Below, in pieces: positions 33,365 through 45,579 of a DNA stretch of 64,000 nucleotides. The translations under genes and the position numbers were made by a program. The notes beneath the pieces were generated by a model, which saw only the letters and a list, made by a program, of their open reading frames with translations, did no database searches and was not told the DNA's origin. How positions within the stretch are numbered: position 1 is the first letter of the stretch; the number at the start of each line of letters is the position of its first letter. Source of the stretch: Apiospora phragmitis (taxonomy: Eukaryota; Ascomycota; Sordariomycetes; Amphisphaeriales; Apiosporaceae); contig JAQQWL010000006.1 of NCBI GenBank assembly GCA_038363925.1, forward strand, positions 2,398,501 to 2,462,500, in the 5' to 3' direction.

Positions 33365-34798
33365 GCACGCCGGGTTTGGCTCGGAGATGATCGGATCCGG
33401 GGGCGAATACTGTAAAGCCACTCGGGTTGTCAGATAGCAGCAGTCAATAGAATCACATAACCAGATACGTCCTAGTTCCATGGCAAATCCCACGTGGTTC
33501 TGCTGTGGCATTATTATGTAAAACCCCTAGTGCCTCGCCTGGCTTTGAACGGCGCTCATCATAGCGCATTCGCGTTTATCGCATCCCCGGTAGTCCGATG
33601 GAGAAAGGGGCGCCGTTATCTTAAGCCCCCGGCCCGAGCACTTACTTGGGCGGCAATGGATTGGGGCTCTAAGTGAATTAGGAGAAACAAAACGATCAAC
33701 CTATGGTTTGACACAACTTAACCGGAACCGTGTGTTTGAGCATAAAAAAATGAGTATGGACATGGACATGGATAGGAGCATGGATGTGAGCGTTGCGACA
33801 GGAGTATGTTCCACTCTGGCTCGGGAACCACTATCACGCAGCTTCCTTTCCTTCCCTCCTCATTCCGTCTGTCTGGACACTATACTACCCCAACTTGATG
33901 CAACAAAAGTAATGCGGATCAAAAGAATGCAGATCGAATGCAGATGCGGAGCAGATGCGGAATCTGAATTCGGCGAGGGAGCCCAATCAGACTTCTATTG
34001 CTGTCTCACGTGGCCAGATTTTGGGCTAGACCATGTTGGCGACTTTGGCCCTGTTGTAGCGCTGATACTTCAGCCCATCTCGATTAATCTATGATGACGG
34101 CCCATTAAGGTTACGCCTCGCTATTGATGGGATCTACTGATAGGATCGAAAGCATGCCCCTGGAGACCCTGACGGATTTGACGGCGCCGATTATTCACCT
34201 CCCGCAGGAGGCATGGCGGATGACTAGGAACGCCAAGACAGCCAAAGACACCTGCGAACTCAATACGGTCTACTCCTTCTCTTAGGCATTCGACACACAG
34301 GTCTAGTGGCAGTTTATGCAGCCGCAGGGCAGCAATCCGAGACAGACATTTCTTCATCCGAACCCTCCTCTTCTTAGCATACTGTCCTATCTGCTAGCAG
34401 ATTGCTCTGCTCCATGACCCCTAAACCATCATCTCCACCACCGCCAGCGTCTGAGTGGCCTGCTACGGCTCGGGGAGCAAGCGGCTTCCATCAAGTTTAG
34501 ATCGTATGATCTGATAAGAACGCGCCACCCGTCGACCTGGTATGGGGCGGCGTCTCATGTCATGTGGCTCTTGTAAGCTTCTCGACACCCATACACCTTA
34601 CTGAGAGACTGCATACCTATCTATCTACTCACATTCTGTGCCAGTATTCCACCTAGTTATAATGCAATACGAGCCCCTTGAGACTCACACACAAGTTGTT
34701 GACCGTGTATTCGCTTAGAAGCATGACAACTTGCCCATCCTCTAGACTAGACTGATAGATTTTCTTTCGTCACAACCCATCACATCACGCCCGAAGCC
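33365..34798. other. Intergenic region between FSH hydrolase and PKS
   Basis: Contains the PKS promoter. It has short imperfect tandem strings: GGACAT/ATGGAC units at 33755-33785 and GATGCGGA/GAATGCAGA units at 33912-33960. No gene is recognised and no pathway transcription factor is seen here. Confidence 0.5.
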
Positions 34799-37700
34799 AT
34801 GGATACCCAGAGCGCCGAGGCCCCCCGTCTGGCCCCTGTGGCTGTCGTCGGCATGGCCTGCCGTCTTTCCGGGGACGTCTCCTCGCCCGACGACCTCTGG
34901 ACAATGCTGTCCCGCTCGAGGGACGGCTGGTGTGAGGTGCCTGCGGGACAGGTTCTCTAGCAAGGCCTTCTACCACCGCAACCCGCAGAGGACGGGGACA
35001 TTCAACATCAAGGGCGGTTACTTCATGAAACAGGATGTTTCCAAGTTTGATGCGCCCTTCTTTAACATCACGAAGCAGGAGGCTACCGCTATGGGTATGT
35101 AAACCAAATCCCCTGCAAGAATACACAATGCTGACATGGACGACAGACCCCCAGCAGCGACAGTTGTTGGAGGTTACTTACGAGGCGCTGGAGAGCGCGG
35201 GAATTCCAAGGACACCATCGCTGGCCGGAGTATGGGCGTGTACGTTGCCGGGCGCCCGTCAGACTACCGCCAAGGCACCCTTGATGATACCTGCCAGCTC
35301 CCCTTGTTCGACAGCACCGGCAATCAGGTCTCGGTCCAGGCTGGTCGCATCTCCTACTATTTCAACCTGCAGGGACCTTCCTTCACTGTTGACACCGCCT
35401 GCTCGTCTGGTCTCTACGCTCTGCACTCGGCCGTCCAAAGCATCCGTTCGGGGGAGTCCGAGTCGGCCATCGTCGCCGGCTGCTGCCTGCGTCTACAGCC
35501 GGACGACATGATCTCCATGTCCATGATGGGCATCTACAACGAGAAAGGCCGGACCTTCGCATTCGACAGCCGAGCGGACTCTGGGTACGCCCCCGGTGAG
35601 GGGTTTGGCTGCCTCATTCTGAAGCCTTTGGATCAGGCTTTGCGGGACAATGACAAGATCCGGTCCATTATCGTCAACACCGGGATCAACCAGGACGGCA
35701 GAACTGTCGGCATGACTACGCCCAGCGGCGAGGCCCAGCAACGGCTCATCCAAGAAGTCTATACCAAAGCCGGCATCGACACACAGGACACCGCTTTCAT
35801 CGAGGCGCACGGGACAGGAACGAAAGTAGGAGATCCAATTGAGGCAGGTGCCATATCACGAGTCTTCAGCGCTGGTCGTTCGAAGAGGAATCCCCTGTAT
35901 ATTGGGTCTGTCAAGAGCAACATTGGCCACCTCGAGCACGCCAGCGGCATCATCTCCATTATCAAGGCATCCATGATGCTTGAGAGAGGGCTGCTTCTCC
36001 CGAACGTGAATTTCGAAAACGCCAACCCAGCAATCCCTCTAGACAAATGGCATATGAAGGTACCTGGGAACGTTCGGCCCTGGCCCAGGGAACAAGAAGT
36101 ACATCTCCATCAACAATTTCGGATTCGGCGGTGCCAATGCGCACGTCGTATTGGAGCGTCCTCCCTCGGCTGAATCGACAGGATCACCGTCAAAGCTGCC
36201 CAGGGGTGGCCCCAAGCTCTTCGCCATCACCGCCAACAGTGAGGAGTCACTGAAGAAGCAAGTGAAGAAGCTCGGCATCTACATCGAGAAGCACCCCGAG
36301 ATCTTCCAATCGAGCCTCTTCCGCGACATGGCTTACACCCTGGGCCAGCGTCGGACGCATCTTCAGTATCGTATAGCTCTGCCAGCCACGACGCTGGAGA
36401 ACCTGGAGAAGGCTCTGAACAGCTCCAGCATCCCAAAACGCCCCGCCTCTCGGGAGCCTAAGCTGGCCTTTGTATATACTGGACAAGGTGCCCAGTGGGC
36501 GACTATGGGATCCACACTGCTCGAGAGTCATCCTGTATTCGCTGACACCATCCACGCAGCGGATAAGGTCCTGAAAAAGATCGGTGCGGGCTTCTCATTG
36601 GTGGAAGAGCTGCTGAAGGACGGAAAGCAGAGTCGCATCAGCGAGCCCGACATCAGTCAGTCGGCCTGCACAGCAGTACAGCTGGGTCTCACTGAGCTCC
36701 TCAAGTCCTGGAAGATCACGCCGTCGTGCGTCATTGGACATTCGTCTGGAGAGATCAGCGCGGCGTATGCTACGGGTGCCATCACAATCGAGGAAGCTAT
36801 GACAAGTGCCTACTACCGTGGCCATTACGCTACTGCGCTGAAGGCGACCCACCAGCACCTCAACGGCGGTATGTTGGCCGTGGGCAAGAGCTCTGCCGAG
36901 GTCAAGGAACTCATCGCAGCTCACCGTTACCAAGACATAGGCGTGGCTTGTGAGAACTCCCCCAACTCCGTTACTGTTTCGGGGCAGCAGGATAGTCTCG
37001 ATCAGCTCAGCGCGAAGTTGGAGAGCCAAGGTATCTTCAACCGGAAGCTGAGGACGGATGTGGCCTACCACTCGTCCCACATGGAGGTCATCGCCAATGA
37101 CTACATGAACGCCATCAAAGATATGGCGCCTGGCGACCGGAGCGAAGTTCAGATGTATTCATCCCTGCTCGGCAGCAGACTGGACTCTACCCTCTCCCTC
37201 GGTGCTGAATACTGGATCAACAATTTGACCAAGCCCGTCCTCTTCTCCACCGGAATGCAGAGCCTCTGCACCGAGGCCCAACCCGACGTGATCGTGGAGA
37301 TCGGTCCCCACTCGGCCCTCGAGGGCCCCATCAAGCAGATCCTCAAGAGCTGCGGCAAAGAAGCCGCCGCCAAGACCAAGTACTTCCCCTCGCTTGTCCG
37401 GAACACCGACGCCACCGGAGCCGCGATGGCACTTGCCGGCAACCTCTTCGCGCAGGGCCAGTCCGTCGACTTCAACGCCATCAACGAGAGCCAGTCCGGT
37501 CCTCATCTTCCAAGCGTGCTGACGAACTGCGAGCCGTACCCCTGGGCGGAACACAAATACTGGGCCGAAGGCCGCTCGAGCAAGCAGCGCCGGCTTCGGC
37601 CGTTCGCCCGCCACGACCTTCTGGGCGTCCTGGAGGGCGCCTACAATGAGACATCGCCGTCGTGGGTCAACATCCTCAACGTCGACAACGTCCCCTGGCT

Positions 37701-40700
37701 GCGGGACCATCGCATGCAGTCCCTGATCACGTTCCCGCTCGCGGGATACTTTGAGCATGGCGATTGAGGCCGCCTCCCAACTGGCCCAGCTCCGCGGTAT
37801 CGAGGTGTCCAAGATCACCGGCTACCGGATCCGCGAAGTGCACATCTCCAAGGCCTTGATCATGGAGGAGAGCACCGACTACGAGACGTCGGTCTCGCTA
37901 CGACCCCACGCCGAGGGCCTGAAGATGTACTCGGACGACTGGGACGAGTTCCGCCTCTGCTCCTGGACCTCGGGTCGCGGGTGGCTCGAGCACTGCCGCG
38001 GTCTGGTGCAGACCAAGAAGGAGAGCAAAGCAGGGCAGATCAGTAGTGGCCATTTGAACAGCGCCCCCGCTCGTTTTGACGCGGCGAAGAAGGCGACCGA
38101 GCAGATCACCACCGATGCTCTCTACGCCGAGCTCGACGGTTTCGGCGCAAACTATGGACCCGTCTTCCGGATGGCGCAGGATTGTGGCCTGGCGGCCTCG
38201 AAAGAATATGCCATTGGCAACGTGCGCTCCTGCAACACGAAGTCGTTGATGCCGCACAAATACGAGCTGCCCTCGATCCTCCCCGCGCCCTTCTTGGATA
38301 TGCTCTTCCAGCTGGCTTTCCCCGTCCTGGGCGCCGGGCGCGGCCTCATGTCCGCTCTGTTCATGCCGGCTGCGGTCAAAGAGCTCGATATGAGCATTCC
38401 ATCCCTGGCAAGTATCAGCGACGACATCACGGGCATCTCTTGGGGCAAGGCGGATCTCGCCAGGCCCGCGCCCGCGGACTTTTTTGTCGATGCCTGGCAC
38501 CCGTCGAACCTGGACAACCCGATCATGAGAATGGCGGGTTTCCGCATGGTGCCTGTGTTCGATGATACCGCCAAGGCGCCACCTGCACGCTCGCTGTGCT
38601 ACAATGTTCAATGGGAGCCCCTGAATGGCGGCTTGAACTTTGCAGAAGCTCCTGTTCACGAGAATGGCGCTAATGGGGAAGCCCACAACAAGGATGACAC
38701 GAAGAATCAAAACGGCGACCACAATGGAACCAAGGGAAAGGAAGTGGCAGTTGACGAGGCCGAGTCCTCGGATGTGCTAAGCCATACGAATGAACATACC
38801 GAGTCAGCCCAGGTCCAGAATGGCAATGGCCATGCTGCCGAAGATTCCCAACTCAACGGAAATGGTGCCGCGGCGACCAGTTGCAACCTTCCTAAGGTCC
38901 CATTCACCATCGTATCAGACCGCAAGGCGGCAGACGAGCTCAACCAAGCCCTCGCGTCACTCCTTGAAGCTAGAACCGGAGCGAAGCCATCGCTCACCCG
39001 CTTCGAGGACGTGAAAACCGATGGCCGCCCCATCATCGTTCTCTCGGAGCTTGAATTTTCTCTTCTAAACGGCATGAACGAGAATGTCTTCGAGCGGGTT
39101 AAGACGATCCTCCTGACCAGCTCATCGACCCTCTGGGTGACCCAGGGCGCCTACCGCTTCGCCGAGAAGCCCGACCTCAACATATCCCAGGGTCTCCTGC
39201 GCACCGTTCGCTCCGAGACCAGCAAAGCGGTCGCCACTCTGGATCTCGACCCATCCTCGTCGCTCGATGCGGGCGCGCGCGCAGAGCTCATCCTCGAGGC
39301 CGCCAGCGCGTCCCTGGCGCAGCCAGACGAGGCCGACGGCCCCGTGGACTATGAGTTCGCCGAGGACGCTGGGGAGCTCGTCGTGCCCCGCGTCGTGGGC
39401 CAGGAGGACCTAGACCTGCAGCTGCACCGCGAGACGACCCAGAACGCGGAGCCGTACCTGCAGCCATTTGAGCAGGACGGCCGCCGCCTCCAGCTCGCTG
39501 TAGGCACCCTCGGCGCGCTGGACTCTTTGTACTGGCGCGACGAGCCAGAGACGGCCGTGGGCCCCGACGAGATCGAGGTGCGCGTCGCGGCGACGGGCAT
39601 GAACTTCAAGGACGTGGTCGTGGCGATGGGCCAGGTCACGCAGCCCTACCTGGGTGTAGAATGCGCCGGTACCGTGAGCCGGGTTGGCTCGAACGTATCC
39701 GGCCTCAAGGCCGGCGACCGCGTGTGCGCCATGACGACTGGTGCATACAGCACGTACGCACGGTGCCTGGGCTCGAGCGCCGCCGTGATCCCGGCGTCCA
39801 TGTCGTTCGAGACGGCGGCGTCGATTCCCGTCGTCTACAGCACAGCGTACTACGGCCTGATCGAAGTAGCGCGCCTCGAAAAGGGCCAGAGCGTGCTGAT
39901 CCACGCGGCAACGGGCGGCGTGGGCCAGGCGGCGGTGCAGCTGGCGCACCTGCTTGGCGCCGAGGTGTACTGCACGGTGGGCAGCGAAGACAAGAAGCAG
40001 CTGCTTCGGGACGCGTACGGCGTGTCCGCGCACCGCATCTACAGCAGCCGCAGCACGTCGTTCGGCCCGGCCATCCGCGAGGCGACGGGCGAGCGCGGCG
40101 TCGACGTCGTGCTCAACTCGCTCGCCGGCGACCTGCTGCGCGAGAGCTGGGAGTGCCTCGCGCCCTTCGGCCACTTCGTCGAGATCGGCAAGCGCGACAT
40201 CGTCGCCAACAACAACCTGGGCATGCGCGTCTTCGACAGCAACTGCTCCTTCAGCTCCGTCGACCTGACGCTCGTGGCGTCCGAGCGGCCCCGGACCATG
40301 GACCGCGTCCTCAACGCCGTCATGAAGCTCCTCTCGGAGGGCAAGGTGCGGGAGATCACTCCCGTCACTTCTGTGGGTATTGGCGAGGTTGAGACGGCGC
40401 TCCGCAAGCTGCAGAGTGGCAAGACAATGGGCAAAGTGGTGGTTAGCCATCGCGGGGAAGACATGGTCAAGGTAAGCAGAGCCCCCAGAAGGACGATGGA
40501 CAATTCGAGATTGTATACTGATTTATGGTACCAGGCCACGCATGCTCGTTCAGACCACCCCATGTACACGGCCGACGCGACGTATGTGATCGTCGGTGGT
40601 ACAGGTGGTATCGGCCAGTCGATAACGAAGCAAATGATTGAGCGCGGCGCCCGTCATATTGTCCTTCTGTCCCGCAGCGGCAAAGTGAATGACGACATCC

Positions 40701-41821
40701 AGAAGCTGATGGACTTCGGTGAGCCACTTGGCGCATCGGTGCACGTGAAGTCGTGCGATGCTGGCGACAAAGCAAGCGTAAAGGTAGTCCTGGGGGATCT
40801 CCAGAAGACTCTGCCCCCTATCCGCGGCATCGTGCACGCGGCTATGGTCCTCCGGGTAAGCATCTCACTCCAGACATTGTAATCTACATGCCGTGTCTCT
40901 TTTCTTAAACTGACCCTTGATACCTGACAGGATGTTCTGTTCGAAGACATGACCTACGAAGACTACAACACCGTCGTCCGCTCCAAGGTCGACGGCGCCT
41001 GGAACCTGCACCAGGCCCTCGGCGCCCAGCCGCTCGACTTCTTCATCCTGCTCTCGTCGGTAGCCGGCATCATCGGCAACCGCGGCCAGGCCGCGTACGC
41101 CGGCGCCAACACGTTCCTGGACGCCCTGGCACGGCACCGTCGCCGTCAAGGCTTGCCGGCCACTTCCCTGGCCCTGGCGGCCGTCGCCGACGTGGGCTAC
41201 CTCGCCGCAGGCAGCGACGGCGCCGCGCGCACCGCCGAGGTGCTCAAGAGCCTGGGCGGCGCCTGCATGACGGGGGCCGAGGTGCTCGCGCTGTTCGAGG
41301 CCGCCGTGACGGACCAGCTGGGCGAGCACGACGAGCAGTGCCTTACGGGCGTGGACTTCGCCGACAGCGGCCTCAACCTGCCGTATTACGCCTCGGACGG
41401 CAAGTTTACCCACCTGCGGCGCGCGGCGCTGGCCAAGTGCGCGGGCGACGCCTCGGTCCTCGTCGCGGCCCGACGCACGTTGGCGCAGGAGCTGGCGCAC
41501 GTGGTCACGGTCGACGAGGCGGTCGAGGTGGTCGCCGGCGGGCTGCGGGAGAAGCTGGGGGCGATCCTGATGGTGGACCCGACGGTGCTGGCGGCGCAGC
41601 AGGCGACGACGTCGGTGGCGACGTTCGGGCTCGACTCGCTCAACGCCATTGAGCTGCGCAACTGGATTGCCAAGGAGCTGCAGACGCATCTGCAGGTCCT
41701 CGAGCTGCTGACAGCGGGCACCCTCAACAACCTGGCGGCGCTCGTGCTGAAGAAGACGTCCATGGAAGGTGTGTGGACCGTCAGGGAGAGCGAGGCGGGC
41801 GAGACGACCGAGACGTCCTAG
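34799..41821 (+). CDS. Highly reducing type I polyketide synthase (KS-AT-DH-ER-KR-ACP), four apparent frameshifts
   Basis: Iterative multidomain enzyme of ~2270 residues building a reduced polyketide from malonyl units. Exons 34799-35094, 35147-40471, 40535-40855, 40931-41821. KS: VAVVGMACRLSG, active-site Cys in DTACSSGLYALHSA, HGTGTKVGDP, NIGHLEHASG. AT: TGQGAQWATMG and nucleophile GHSSGE. DH: double-hotdog with His in WLRDHRMQS and Asp/Gln in FLDMLFQ. A disordered Asn/Gly-rich linker and a structural pseudo-KR follow. ER: GVECAGTVSRVG, HAATGGVGQAAVQLA. KR: IVGGTGGIG, LLSSVAGIIGNRGQAAYAGAN. ACP: FGLDSLNAIELRNW with the phosphopantetheine Ser. No C-methyltransferase domain is seen. The DH motif HxxxGxxxxP has Ser for Gly. 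Frame shifts near 34949 (+1), 35205 (-1), 36088 (+1) and 37750 (+1) break the frame; pseudogene or assembly error. ATG 34799 lies in a good context. The product cannot be predicted. Confidence 0.93.
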
Positions 41822-42376
41822 CGATTGTCTCTCCCTCTCCTTCTCTTATATATGAAGATAGATAGACGGACAAATATGCCTGGGTGGGTTTTGCGTATGA
41901 CATTTTGCGGATTTGGGTTCCAGTGCAGGACAAGATTGTGGTCCAACGGGGCGTTTGTTTCAACCAATATATACGACTTTGCACATGATGGATGATGTAA
42001 CAGTGCTCAACCCTGTAACAAAAAACCACTGTCAATTTCGTTTGATGATAGGGTGATAGCACGAGGCAAATGATTGTGAACTCATCTGGCATTGGTCTTC
42101 TGCGAGCTATTTCGCTCGCATCGCGCAACACGTACCCTCTAGATACGGACAATGTAACCCTGCTAATAAGCTCGAATGCATCTGTAGGACCTCGCTGTAC
42201 CGTTTGCACTGCGGGATGAGAGTCATAGAAAGGAATAGAGTTGCTTCGACTTCCACGTAGCCGAGAGCAGCCAGCTTGCAGCTCCCAGAACGCGGCTTTG
42301 ACAGCATCCAATCCTATTAGAAATGGGTCATAATACATAATCTCGTAAAGGTCTCTCCTACTGTACAGCGTCAGTG
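41822..42376. other. Intergenic region between PKS and nse2 (convergent 3' ends)
   Basis: 555 bp of 3' UTR-type sequence with a CTTATATATGAAGATAG-type AT-rich stretch just after the PKS stop. No gene is recognised. Confidence 0.5.
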
Positions 42377-43637
42377 CTAATCGTCGCCCATGATGTCCTC
42401 TATGAGGCGCCGGCCTTGATCGCGGCCACGATCGCGGCCGCGCTCCGCCTTGATGTCGCGTTCTGATGTGACCTGCATGCTCACGTCCCGCTCCTCATCT
42501 TCGTCAACGTCATCATCTTGCGTTCCAGACTCCTTAGCTGTGGCTCGCTTGATGCGACGGACCAAGAGATCGTCGAAATATAGGTCCCTTGTTCTCAAAT
42601 CCTGTTATTGATATTGATTAGTAGCGAAACTCAAAGGATCTCGGACCTTGTCCATTAGAACAAAAGAAGAGCAGGATCGATTCACCTTATCACAACCGGC
42701 TAAAGGGCATTGCTTGGCGGCGCCGTTTTTGGGTAGGTACTCGAGGATGGCTAATTTTTCGAAAGAGTGTTTACACAGTTTCGATGTGTACGGCTCTCTC
42801 ATGACAACCATACTGAGAGGGCATCGGTAGTCCTGGACCTCTCCGGCAACAATGAGGTCTTCGTCGCTGTCCTCCTCTGCCTCGTCACCACCACGCTGGT
42901 CGAACCACTTTGTTGCATCTGGTACGGGCGGGGGGTTCTCCTCCCCTACTGTGCACCGCATCGTGCCACAGCTTCTTGAAGTGGATGTAGTCGTTATTCA
43001 TGCCGTACTTCTGGTACATGGATTTCGAGTTGTACTCTCCCGTCTGGGCTTCCCGGAGCTCGGCGAGGAAGTGCCGCGGCCCCTGCACGTCGAGCGGGTC
43101 CTCGTCGGGGTTCGCTTCCATGTGAATCTGGGCTGCGCTGGCTTCATCATCGAGCAGCGTCTGGATCTCTCGCAGGGCCTTCTTTTCGTCCTCCACCTCG
43201 ACCTGCCAGTCGATCAGTTCCCGGACGGCCTCCTCGCTGCTTTCTGTCAGCTCGGGGACGACCTCCCGGAGCTTCAGTGCCGATTCCTTCATGATGCGCT
43301 CCGGCTCGCTCGGCTCCCCATCTCCCTTCTCGCGCCGCTTTGCTTGATGAGACTTCACCTCATCTTTGCGCTCGGCGTAGTTGTCATTCATGTCGCGGAC
43401 GCTGTCCTCCAGCATCTTCAGCGTGTTGGCAAGCTGGTCATTGTACTTGGTCGAGTGTTGTTGGCTCGCGAGGTCGAGAATCTGGCGTCGGGAGTGAGCG
43501 TTCAATGGACACGACGGGGGTTCGTATGCTGGCAGCTCGAGGGGCCCGGGTCTGCGATCTTGTCGTGCTGAAGAGGGTGTGGCGCTGGACCGTGGTTGAC
43601 GAGCAGAGCCAGAAAGCAGGCGCCGACCGGGGGGCAT
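42377..43637 (-). CDS. nse2: E3 SUMO ligase NSE2/MMS21 of the SMC5-SMC6 complex, one apparent frameshift
   Basis: NSE2 is the SP-RING SUMO ligase bound to SMC5 in DNA repair and chromosome segregation. Exon 1 (43637-42686) encodes a Ser/Arg/Pro-rich start, then long helices (ILDLASQQHSTKYNDQLANTLKML, ELTESSEEAVRELIDWQVEVEDEKKALREI) that match the SMC5-binding region. FKKLWHDAVH precedes the SP-RING: YRCPLSMVVMREPYTS, CKHSFEKLAI, QCPLAGCDK, with C-x-H and C-x4-C zinc ligands. Exon 2 (42601-42377, intron 42602-42685) gives DLRTRDLYFDDLLVRRIKRA and an Arg/Asp-rich tail of 74 residues. Between HDAVH and ENPPPVPDATKWFDQ the frame slips by one base (about 42929-42952, next to G and C runs). A homopolymer sequencing error is likely because both halves are well conserved. 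Confidence 0.88.
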
Positions 43638-44217
43638 GATGGATGCTGCGCAAATGAACTGAGCTCTTGTATCGGAGATTTCTGAGAATTTACACTGCTG
43701 AACGACAATTACAACGATTAATCAAAGACCTTTGAAGGTGGTGCCGCAGTAAATGCAAGAACAGATGGTGGTAAGTTTGGGGAGACGCGTTGGACGCGTC
43801 GAGCTGGCAGAAGCCATTAAGATAAGCAAAGTCACCTTATCGGTTCGGGCGGTTGACCCCCCGCATCGTCATCATCACCATCACCATCACCATCACCATC
43901 ACCAGCACTAACACCTCAGGAACTTCAATACAACAGTGCTACGACTTGGCGATTATCAAGAAAGATTGGATTACAGAATTATCGTAAAATCATTAGTACC
44001 AATGATAGACATGCAGTGCCTAACGGCGTCCCAATATCCAATTCCACGGCGCCTCTGCGGTTTGCCCCGCCCCCGCCGATTCCCCTTTCTTTTTGCATTT
44101 TCCAGTTCCGTCCCGGTATAGATCCATCTAACCGACCCCTGATATTACCCGCGTTTAACCCAATACCATTCAATCGTACATCTTCAAGTTTAGTACATAA
44201 GAGAAAGTAACCCCGCT
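43638..44217. other. Intergenic region with CATCAC microsatellite
   Basis: 580 bp between nse2 and the downstream hypothetical gene. It contains a trinucleotide/hexanucleotide CATCAC run at 43862-43905. No gene is recognised. Confidence 0.6.
43862..43905 (+). repeat. (CATCAC)n microsatellite
   Basis: A run of CATCAC/CATCAT units upstream of nse2, directly visible. Such tracts are length-polymorphic. It lies outside any coding region. Confidence 0.9.
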
Positions 44218-45579
44218 TTACTCTAAAGCGTCATCATAGACGCTCTCGCTCATGGTCCCATCGCTACCCGTCATCTCGTCATGGATTTTCTGGAGCGACT
44301 CGAGCCAAGTGTCAAACATGGCTAACATGGATCGCTCCTGGTCTCGGGGCATCCGCCTCTCAAAGACCTGCTCCCGCAGCTTCTCGTAGGCCTCGATCAT
44401 GACCCAGACCTGCAGGGCCGCTGTTTCGGAGCTGGGCTTGAGTGGGATCCCACGGGCTGCCGAGGACAGCTCCCTCGTCAGGAGATCGACAGCGATGTGG
44501 AGGCTCGGGTTTCCTGTCGTGCTAGGGTGCATGGATCGAGCCTGGAACTGCTGCCTCTCGAGTGAAATTCGCAGCGGTGCCACAGCTGGAGGCGATGATT
44601 GCTTGAAGTACATTGTGTCCTCGTCGGAGGAGTCCACCAGTGTTGAATCAGAAGAGTACGGCGAGCCGATGGACGTCTGCGGCGACAGTGCCTCGGGTTG
44701 ACAAGCGCTGTTACGTGGGCTGGAGTGGTGGCGGTCAGGAGTCCTTGGTGCGTCGCCGCAGACAGAGTCGCCAGCCTCTGTAGCCCGGTCACTCCAACTA
44801 AACGAGCGCGTCTCCAGCAGCGCTTTGTAGGAGTCAGCGATGCGATCGCCACTTGTGACCCTCTGGTGGCCTCCTCGTGGGGGTATCTCTAATTGGCCGA
44901 TAGAGTGCACAGGCGTCTTCGCATGGCGCCTGTGCTTCGTAGCAGCTAACTCGTCCGGGTTTGGAGACGGGACTCTAGGAGACCTAACATACGTTGTATC
45001 AGAACTGAATGAATGTTTGGATGCCTGCCTGGGTTTGGGATTGTTGATGGACAGGTGGGCGAACTCCGGTATGGCGGCCGAAGAGTGCCGCCGCAGTTCC
45101 GCCAATTTCACCCTCGCTTGCTCAATCCCGAGCGGTAGCTTTGTCGGCTGTGCTTCAGGCTGCTTCAGCTGGGCTTGGTGGTGATGTGCCTTAGTTCCCG
45201 GCACGGGCTTCCTGGTTTGTGGCTGGAGATCGCTGCACTGGATCGACAAGCGCCTAGAGGGAGGGTGTTGATACGAGCTTTTGCGCACGAAGTCGCTCCA
45301 TCTCGAATCACTCAGATTTGAAGGTAGCGGTAGATACGTTTGGTTTTGAGGAGCGGGAGCGGCTCGGCTCGTATCGTAGCTCCTGCGACTCGTATTGGAG
45401 CTCTTGGGTTCCACGAAGTGAACGTGGTGCTCTATGCCCTCAGGGATAGTGTTGTTTGCCGCGAAATATCCGCGCTGTTGGGACCCGATCTTCTGCAGCT
45501 TCCGCCTCAGCTTCTTGCCCGAGTGTTTCAATGCCGAAGGCGGCATGGTCGTAGTGACAGGAGCTCTGTATGAATCCAT
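44218..45579 (-). CDS. Hypothetical protein, Ser-rich disordered with a conserved-looking helical C-terminus
   Basis: Single exon, 453 residues, ATG at 45579. The first ~330 residues are low-complexity and polar (Ser/Pro/Gln/Arg), starting with a basic patch (KHSGKKLRRKLQKIGSQQ), and contain phosphorylation-type SP/TP sites (SPRVPSPNP, SPQTSIGSPYSSDS). The last ~120 residues look folded and helical (SLHIAVDLLTRELSSAARG, AALQVWVMIEAYEKLREQVF, MLAMFDTWLESLQKIHDEM) and end acidic. No catalytic motif, signal peptide or membrane segment is present. The length of the uninterrupted frame and the helical end support a real gene. I do not recognise the family; a cell-polarity or signalling scaffold is only a guess. 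Confidence 0.75.
   Translation of the reverse strand: MDSYRAPVTTTMPPSALKHSGKKLRRKLQKIGSQQRGYFAANNTIPEGIEHHVHFVEPKSSNTSRRSYDTSRAAPAPQNQTYLPLPSNLSDSRWSDFVRKSSYQHPPSRRLSIQCSDLQPQTRKPVPGTKAHHHQAQLKQPEAQPTKLPLGIEQARVKLAELRRHSSAAIPEFAHLSINNPKPRQASKHSFSSDTTYVRSPRVPSPNPDELAATKHRRHAKTPVHSIGQLEIPPRGGHQRVTSGDRIADSYKALLETRSFSWSDRATEAGDSVCGDAPRTPDRHHSSPRNSACQPEALSPQTSIGSPYSSDSTLVDSSDEDTMYFKQSSPPAVAPLRISLERQQFQARSMHPSTTGNPSLHIAVDLLTRELSSAARGIPLKPSSETAALQVWVMIEAYEKLREQVFERRMPRDQERSMLAMFDTWLESLQKIHDEMTGSDGTMSESVYDDALE

Noticed and set aside
39410..40450. Long minus-strand open frame opposite the PKS ER domain
   Set aside because: Antisense shadow with Ala/Arg/His-rich composition; the plus strand carries clear ER motifs.
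43862..43905. CATCAC run considered as a CRISPR-like or telomeric array
   Set aside because: Simple microsatellite without spacers, and not the TTAGGG telomere repeat.
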